Assembly (NCBI GenBank): GCA_963971425.1
Contig: OZ020523.1
Span: forward strand, 13,946,867-14,010,866
Length of the DNA: 64,000 nucleotides
Direction of reading: 5' to 3'
DNA from: Bryoerythrophyllum caledonicum
Lineage: Eukaryota > Streptophyta > Bryopsida > Pottiales > Pottiaceae
Part shown: positions 58,201-64,000 of the stretch, piece by piece
Layout: every line of letters begins with the position of its first letter
Position numbering within the stretch: the first letter of the stretch is position 1
The notes under the pieces: generated by a model
Database searches by the model: none
Seen by the model: only the letters and a program-made list of their open reading frames with translations
What the model was told of the DNA's origin: nothing
Made by a program: the position numbers and the translations under genes

Positions 58201-59681
58201 GGTCTTTATAGTTTGCAATATGAATCCTCTTTTGAACTTTTGCCAACACAATGGAGATTGGGATTGAATTTGCAATGATTGTGAGTAGGATGATGTGCAT
58301 TGAACTCTAAGTCCTTACTTTCTTTGGATTGGGTCCATATTTACATTTGGTGAACATTTGGTGTGGTGCGGCTAAGAGGGCATGAAGATTGATATGAAGA
58401 CCAGGTTGAAATGGGCATCTTCTCATGAAGTGGTATACATGTACAATTCGTGTTTGTGTTTAGGTAGGCAATTTCTTTTGCTGTAGTTTAATGTAGAAGC
58501 TTCCATGCCCAATCCTCCACCAAATTTGGTTTGGTTAATGAAGCATACATGGCATGCTAAAACTAGTAGGGTTTGGTAGTGTTGAACCTCCAAGTAGAAT
58601 ATGAGACATTTTAAGCGACTAGTTGCAATTCCATACACAGGATCATTGTTGCAAATAGTTTTATATTGTAGTATAAAATGTAATTATGTCAAAAGGCTTT
58701 TCTATTGTTTACTTGGTATTTTTCATTATTCAACCGTTAATAATCTTGTTCATTTTTCATCAAGATTTTTTTGAGAAATTCCCTTAAGTTGAAAGGAAAA
58801 GGAAATTTTGTTTCCCTTCTTCAAATTGGAAATTGTAATTTATGTTGCAAAGTATGTATGGTTACAAACTTTATAACATGTGACTACATGGATTATGAAA
58901 ATATAGTGTTTGAAGTGTAGAAGGTAACTTTTGGACCTATAGAGGAGGTAACTTTTGGACCTTCCTCTTGTGACCATGTGATCTCTACCTCTTGCATCGT
59001 CATACAAATTTCAAGATCTGAAGATACAAATTACAAATGTTAGAATACTCCTAAGGTTTGCAAGTAATCATTTGAGATTTAAACTCTTTAGAAGTAAAAT
59101 GAGCTTCAAGGCCAAAAAATTTGTTAAGAATCCTAATATTTAATCTCATGCACACCCTTTTTTTACCTCGAAGGATGGCTACAATCACTTTGATTTGAGC
59201 CTTAGAGACCACCAAGTTTTTCCATTCTTGATTGAAGCATTAGACCACCACACTCTTGTATTGATCTAACAATTGTTTGGAATGAGGCCCAAAGCTTTTA
59301 AAATAAACTAAAAGAAGATTAGGTGAATTATTCAAGAATAGCTCTTATATCAATATTACAGACACGTAGAGAGTTTAATTCCTAAAGGCCCAAGGCATTT
59401 AACCCTCAAGAAACACTCCAAAATTGCCACTATTAAAAAGAAGCAAGAAAGTCTAATTTCGAAGTAAGATTTTGGACTTTTAACCTTTTGTTAAGCATGA
59501 TGTTAGTTCCTTCTATACCAATTTTCAGAGGTAGTAAAAGGCTGTAGCATATTCAAAACAAGTGTGCAAAGAGTGGAGGTTCAAAAATTGCCAATTCAAG
59601 TTTTCTTTTTTTTGTGAAATTAATTTGCTAAAAAATGATAATTCAAACAGCCAATAGGAAGGTTTTTATTACAAACAAGTT
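58201..59681. other. Kinase 3' flank and AT-rich repeat debris
   Basis: After the kinase stop there is no further gene. A short direct duplication of GAGGTAACTTTTGGACCT occurs at about 58,919-58,965. From about 59,370 to 59,660, diverged TTAA-family phrases are recognisable (TTAATTCCTAAAGGCCCA, AGTGGAGGTTCAAAAATTGC), indicating a decayed copy. Confidence 0.4.
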
Positions 59682-60012
59682 TTGGTACCCGTCGTTCCGA
59701 CTAGGGAAGGTTTTTTATTAGTGCTCCTCAGAATAAATTGATGTATTATATTTTAGATTGTAATTTGTGAATTATGATTTTTTTAATAGTAGGTATATAT
59801 AGTACATAATGCATATATAATGGGTAAATTTGATTTTTTCATTTACATATGTTTATTTAACTTGGGATTGCCCCGGTCAGTTGATGACAACGGGGAATGT
59901 ACTTGATTCGATTTAGATTCGATTTGAGCTTATACGTTTTAAAATACAAAACATACAAACGTAAATTTAACACACCACCCTCCGCTCTCCCCATCGGGAC
60001 ATCGGGTACCAA
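59682..60012. mobile_element. Possible MITE with TTGGTACCCG ends
   Basis: TTGGTACCCGTCGTTCCGA at the left is matched by the reverse complement of the right end, TTGGTACCCGATGTCCCGA, in a 331-bp interval. No target duplication was recognised. A 105-bp internal piece (about 59,795-59,890) recurs at about 63,245-63,350. Confidence 0.45.
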
Positions 60013-60902
60013 CCCTAGTTATAAATTATTAATTATAAATGGCAATAATAAATTGCCACAACTCGCAAACTGGTGCACATAGGGTGGTGTAGCGTATCGA
60101 AACACAACAAAACTTCGAAAGACGAAAACGAACCAACAAAACTTATGAATGGAATGAAGCTATAGCAAGCCGACACAACGTGAAGCGCCAGATCTTCTCT
60201 CAACTTTTGCTACCTCAAAACGGAGACTCAGAGTTTATGGAAAGAAAATCCCAGATTAAAAATTTACTCAAAAGAGAGTAGAAATTATTATTCACACTAC
60301 TACCTAATACTGGTCCTTAGAATAAAAATTGAGAATAAAAATCAACTGCTCGAGACTGAATTTGTTCAATTCATTGAGAAGAGCAGGTGGTGAGCAATTA
60401 GCCTACACCTCCCTACATCGCTTGTCAGCTTCCTCGAACTTTTCTCGGCTAGCAACAAGCTCCTGCTCAACTCAGTGTCTGCACATGAATGATACATCTA
60501 AATCAATGGCCTAGCTGAGTCAATCATACTTGATGAAGCTCACAACGCACAAGTGACGGTGTTGCTTCAACAAAGTCAGGGCCGACTGCTTGCGCTCCAA
60601 TATCAGTCAACATACAAAAAATATATAAATCCGGTAAGTTAGTTGCAAAAGGGAGAGCCTAAACAAAATCCCACAACACAGAACTCAGCAATCCAAAAAA
60701 CTACGGTCCAGAAATAAAGTCTTTGAAGAAATTGTGACGATGTCAGAATGGCAACTTCGCGATCTATAAACTCAAGGGACGAAAGAATTTGTATGAGATC
60801 TACCAAAAATATGGGGTGATTTTAAATTGTGGAGCAGATTCTAAGGAGAAAACAGGGAGTTTCATTGAATGTTTAGGAGGAGGAGGAGTGATGTTGTGGT
60901 AC
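60013..60902. other. Intergenic stretch
   Basis: No further PP7 exon was found here, although the gene would be expected to continue in this direction. Two short minus-strand stretches look mildly coding (EQELVASREKFEEADKRCRE near 60,450-60,390; ERKQSALTLLKQHRH near 60,600-60,535), but their splice phases do not match. Confidence 0.3.
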
Positions 60903-61155
60903 CTTCCAGGCGAGGAGGTACAAATAGGTTTCGAAGCCCCAGGCGCCTCGGTCAACATAGTCGCCGTTGAAGACGTAGAGGCGGTTGGCGGACGGCGGAC
61001 CGACGACCTCCAGCAGGTGCAGTACGTCGTGGAACTGGCCGTGGATGTCGCCCACCAGCACCGCCTTGGATGAAGGCTCCATTGCTACTTCCACACAATT
61101 CGCCTCCTTGTGCAACACCTGACACACCAACACGATCCACATGAACTCCACCACA
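60903..61155 (-). pseudogene. Isolated exon of a PP7-type serine/threonine phosphatase
   Basis: The frame reads [31 protein letters not shown] and [20 protein letters not shown], ending LLAWK at a GTACCA donor. These are the first two metal-binding motifs of PPP phosphatases (GDxHG and GDxVDRG). The GAWG-FET-LLAWK wording is characteristic of plant PP7. The exon is intact, but the next expected block (RGNHE) is not found in the roughly 2.7 kb before the kinase gene. A stretch that could supply the N-terminus was not recognised either. It is therefore treated as a fragment; a long downstream intron is not possible without overlapping the kinase locus. Confidence 0.75.
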
Positions 61156-61314
61156 CTGCCCACAGTGCGAATATTACCAACATAGCTCCCCGAATCCCAC
61201 AAAGAAAGACAGGTAAAACAAAACCTTATTTTCCACAGACGCATCGGACACAAAGATAGCCGCTTTATCTTCACAATTTCTTCAGAGACTCCTTCAAATG
61301 CAGAAATCACGACC

Positions 61315-61378
61315 AAAAAAAAAACACAACACAATTTCTTACCTTACAGAAACCTCTCGTGACAAATCAAACCTTACA
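61315..61378. repeat. About 63-bp segment duplicated at 62,083-62,146
   Basis: An A-rich run followed by CACAATTTCTTACCTTACA and AAACCTCTCG occurs in both places with only a few differences. On the minus strand each contains a GTAAGAAATTGTG donor-like sequence. One copy lies beside the PP7 exon, the other beside the ferredoxin exon. Confidence 0.75.
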
Positions 61379-61834
61379 TGTCACCGCCTCCAGAGCGATT
61401 TTATGAAGCATGATGAGTCGGAGGAGGAAACGGTCACTGTTTGAGTGCAGAATCTAACCTGACCAATATTTATTGAAAGCGTCAATATTCCTCATGAGCC
61501 TGGTCCTACGACACAGTATCATAGAATATGGTACTCTCAATGTTTGGCCCAAGGATGTCCACACGTTACATAAACAGGGACAGCTGAAGGACCCAGAGAT
61601 GCGTCAAAACCGAGTGCCATGGGAAGCAACAGAGGAAATAAACACAACTTGATCCCGAGACGCATCTCGACTATGAGAAGGACGTGATTCTTATAAAGTA
61701 CAATTTAGACAGCTTACCATAATTCAGAAATTGTACAGTAAGCAGAACATTGTGTAGAGAGACCTTGCTATGATACATGTAAATACCTAATCTTAATCCG
61801 GAAAGTCATTATTTTAGTGTTGCATATACTCGTT

Positions 61835-61961
61835 TTAGTGAGGCTTGGCGACATGCCCATCGATTGCGAAGTTGCGAGTGGCAGCGAGGAGGTGGAGGCG
61901 CAATCCGTCGAGCTCCGGCCTGGCAATCACCTGGCACCCCAGCCGTGACATCTCCGTAAAG
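61835..61961 (-). pseudogene. Isolated last exon of a mitochondrial [2Fe-2S] ferredoxin
   Basis: The minus strand reads FTEMSRLGCQVIARPELDG, then LRLHLLAATRNFAIDGHVAKPH and TAA (61,835-61,837). This is the C-terminal end of plant mitochondrial adrenodoxin-type ferredoxin (MFDX), including the last cluster cysteine in SRLGCQV. The upstream AG at 61,963-61,962 (or 61,971-61,970) would be the acceptor. The preceding exon with the CxxC cluster loop was not found in the remaining 2 kb. The gene may continue beyond the window with a long intron, or this is a fragment like the neighbouring PP7 exon. Confidence 0.75.
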
Positions 61962-62309
61962 CTCACCGGCTACCGAGCAAACAATTCTCTCTGCTTCAAA
62001 CAGTCTCCAACAACACAATCGTCACATTCAACGCGCAATCAGCCATCGCTCCTCTCTCAAAACCCTAACATCATACCATCCATGCAAAAACCACGACCCA
62101 AAAAAAAACACCACACAATTTCTTACCTTACAAAAACCTCTCGAACAGTTACCTGATGGCGTCGAACGGGTACCCGAAGCTACAATGAAGCGACATAGTC
62201 CCCAAAGAGTCAGTAGTACGCGAGTAGTTGGTCTTCTTGGTCTTCTTGGTGATGGGCTTCTTGGTCTGATAGGAGCGGCAGACGGACGGACTGTCGCGAG
62301 TTATAGTAG

Positions 62310-62752
62310 TAGATTGTTGTTAAAAACATATAAATTGAAAAATTTGAAGATCTCTAGGTTTTTATGTAGAGAAGAAGAGTTTTTAGTACCTTGCCCAACA
62401 ATGTGTAAAAGTGTTTGACTTGGGTTACAATGTTTTTTAACACTATAAACAAGAATTTTTTTGACATCTTGAAAGAAGGTAATATTGTCTATATGTATGA
62501 AAAATCTCAATGACGATAGAAACTTCTAGCAAAAAATTTGGAGCTAGCCGGAGTCCCCATTTTTAACCTTGAGTGGTACTAACTTTCCAACGATGAATCC
62601 AAAAATAAAATAAAATAAATAAACGCCACCAGGCTCTTATCAGGGACAATCTAGTATAAAAATTTCTATTATTTTTCTTTAAAATTTGAAGTTTAGGAAC
62701 CTATCCAAAATGAAAACCGTCCGTCCAAGGGGAAATGGTCCTTTGGGGTTGA
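62310..62752 (+). mobile_element. TTAA-type repeat, copy 9 (right half)
   Basis: It begins inside the family at TTTGAAGATCTCTAGGTTTT and runs through CCTTGCCCAACAATGTGT to GGTCCTTTGGGGTTGA at 62,752. The left half is missing. GGAGCGGC-type sequences on both sides (62,273 and 62,950, inverted) may mark a larger unit. Confidence 0.55.
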
Positions 62753-64000
62753 ATGAACCAACACCCAACTACAAGCACGTCAAGAAATGCTAATAATTGC
62801 AAGTGTCTATTGATTCCAAGGTCATGGGGATCAAGGTTGCAACAACAAAGCCAAACCGATTACCAAAAATTGATACACATGTAGATATCAATCTCAAAAG
62901 TGAGATGATATCTTGGAATCTACCTATGTAAAAGGCATCAGTCTGTCCGCCGCTCCCGGTCACGTGACCTTTGGATTTGCCATTTGAATCAAATGTGCTT
63001 TTTGAATTGAATGTGAACTTTGAAAGAATCCTCCATATGTGCCCTTTGGAGGAATCCTTTATAGTGCCTTTTTATTCAAATTTGGCTTATTGAGTTTTAA
63101 AATTGTCTTATGTATCAAAAATAGAAAAATAAAACCATAATTTCCAACATATTGAAACTACACAATATAGTACCTCGGGTATATAAAATAAATGATAGTT
63201 ATCTAAAGACAATAACACGTATATGAAATAAATAATGGATATTTAAAGTGAATAATAGGTATATATAGTACATAATGCGTATATAATGGGTAAATTTGAT
63301 TTTTGCATTTACATAAGTTTATTTAACTTGGGATTGCCCCGGCCAGTTGATGACAACATAGGATGTACTAGTCCTAAATAATTTGGGATAGCAGGTCATT
63401 CTAAAGGGAATCAAGGGGCAATCAATACATTTTTCAACCCCTATGGTTCTAAATTTGGTCACAAATGGGCTTTTTGAGAACTAGGGTAGGATGTTATAAT
63501 GACATCTTTGGGATTGTTTTTTTTAAGGTAGGGGATAATAAGGGCTTTGTAGAAATTTGGTTTATTTATTAGTAATGTTGGGCTTTTGAAGAAAAACTCT
63601 ATGCAAGAAAAAAAGTTGCAAAAAAAACCTTTTCCCTCGCGCATTTTTTAACACAAACGTTAGAGATTTTATTCTATTTTTATGTTCTTCTTTCTAAGCC
63701 CAAGAGGAAAAAAAATTCCATTTGTAATTGGATGATATATGATACTTTGAAGTTGAACCAACTCAAGATTCTTTGGTTTTAAATCCCTCTCCATACCAGA
63801 TTGTTTGAATTTACTTGACATCATTAATCTACTTGAATTTGGTGGGCAAGAAAATCAAACGGATTGTAATGTTGAAGATTTGTAACTTTTCCCAATGCAA
63901 ATTTTCATCTCACAAGAAATCAAAAGGTGTTAACTCTGTGTAGGAAGATTCAAAAACATATTTCTATGCACCTTACATGGATCAACATGAAAAAGGGTGT
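62753..64000. other. AT-rich right margin
   Basis: No gene. A segment at about 63,245-63,350 (GTATATATAGTACATAATGC.., TTGATGACAAC) is a near copy of 59,795-59,895. The rest is AT-rich with no supported features. Confidence 0.4.

Noticed and set aside
60390-60605. Coiled-coil-like stretches EQELVASREKFEEADKRC and ERKQSALTLLKQHRH as two exons of one gene
   Set aside because: The splice phases of the only GT/AG pair between them do not match, and no family was recognised.

Overview
This is a eukaryotic, repeat-rich nuclear window, most likely from a seed-free land plant such as a moss or lycophyte. Evidence for a plant: spliced GT..AG genes, a plant-type GARP/G2-like transcription factor, a LOH-type ceramide synthase, a PP7-type phosphatase exon, a plant mitochondrial ferredoxin exon and TTTAGGG-type motifs. 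The species is not determined. The retrotransposon and the intact Tc1 element are unlike the usual flowering-plant complement, which is why I favour a seed-free lineage.

Genes. A GARP transcription factor lies on the minus strand (1.8-4.4 kb). A seven-exon TM9SF/EMP70 membrane protein lies on the plus strand (40.4-43.1 kb). From 47 to 58 kb there is a gene cluster: a ceramide synthase (+, 48.9-51.0 kb) converges on an NDC1-like nucleoporin (-, 52.3-54.8 kb), which is followed by an intronless divergent protein kinase (+, 57.0-58.2 kb). Near 61-62 kb are two isolated exon-sized pieces on the minus strand, one of a PP7-type phosphatase and one of a mitochondrial [2Fe-2S] ferredoxin. Possible partial exons of unidentified genes occur at the left edge and near 26 kb.

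Mobile DNA fills most of the rest. The main object is a decayed Ty3/gypsy-type retrotransposon (about 12.0-21.6 kb, minus strand). Its order is gag zinc knuckle, protease, a DNA cytosine methyltransferase-like domain, reverse transcriptase, RNase H, integrase, PHD finger. One element therefore carried both a chromatin-writing and a chromatin-reading module. It interrupts a copy of an abundant family whose ends read TTAACCCCTAAAG and which has about ten copies here. An apparently intact Tc1-type DD34E element (30.28-31.72 kb) sits in another copy of that family. Small non-autonomous elements with clear ends include a PIF/Harbinger-like MITE (8.0 kb), two hAT-like MITEs (11.2 and 24.5 kb), a TA-flanked foldback element (44.4 kb) and a Mutator-like MITE (46.4 kb).

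Other structure: a 36-bp-arm hairpin at 6.0 kb, mini-satellites at 5.5 and 6.3 kb, and degenerate tandem arrays of about 260-350 bp directly upstream of the ceramide synthase and kinase genes. All exon boundaries were read by eye from GT/AG signals, frame continuity and remembered family motifs; no alignment was run.
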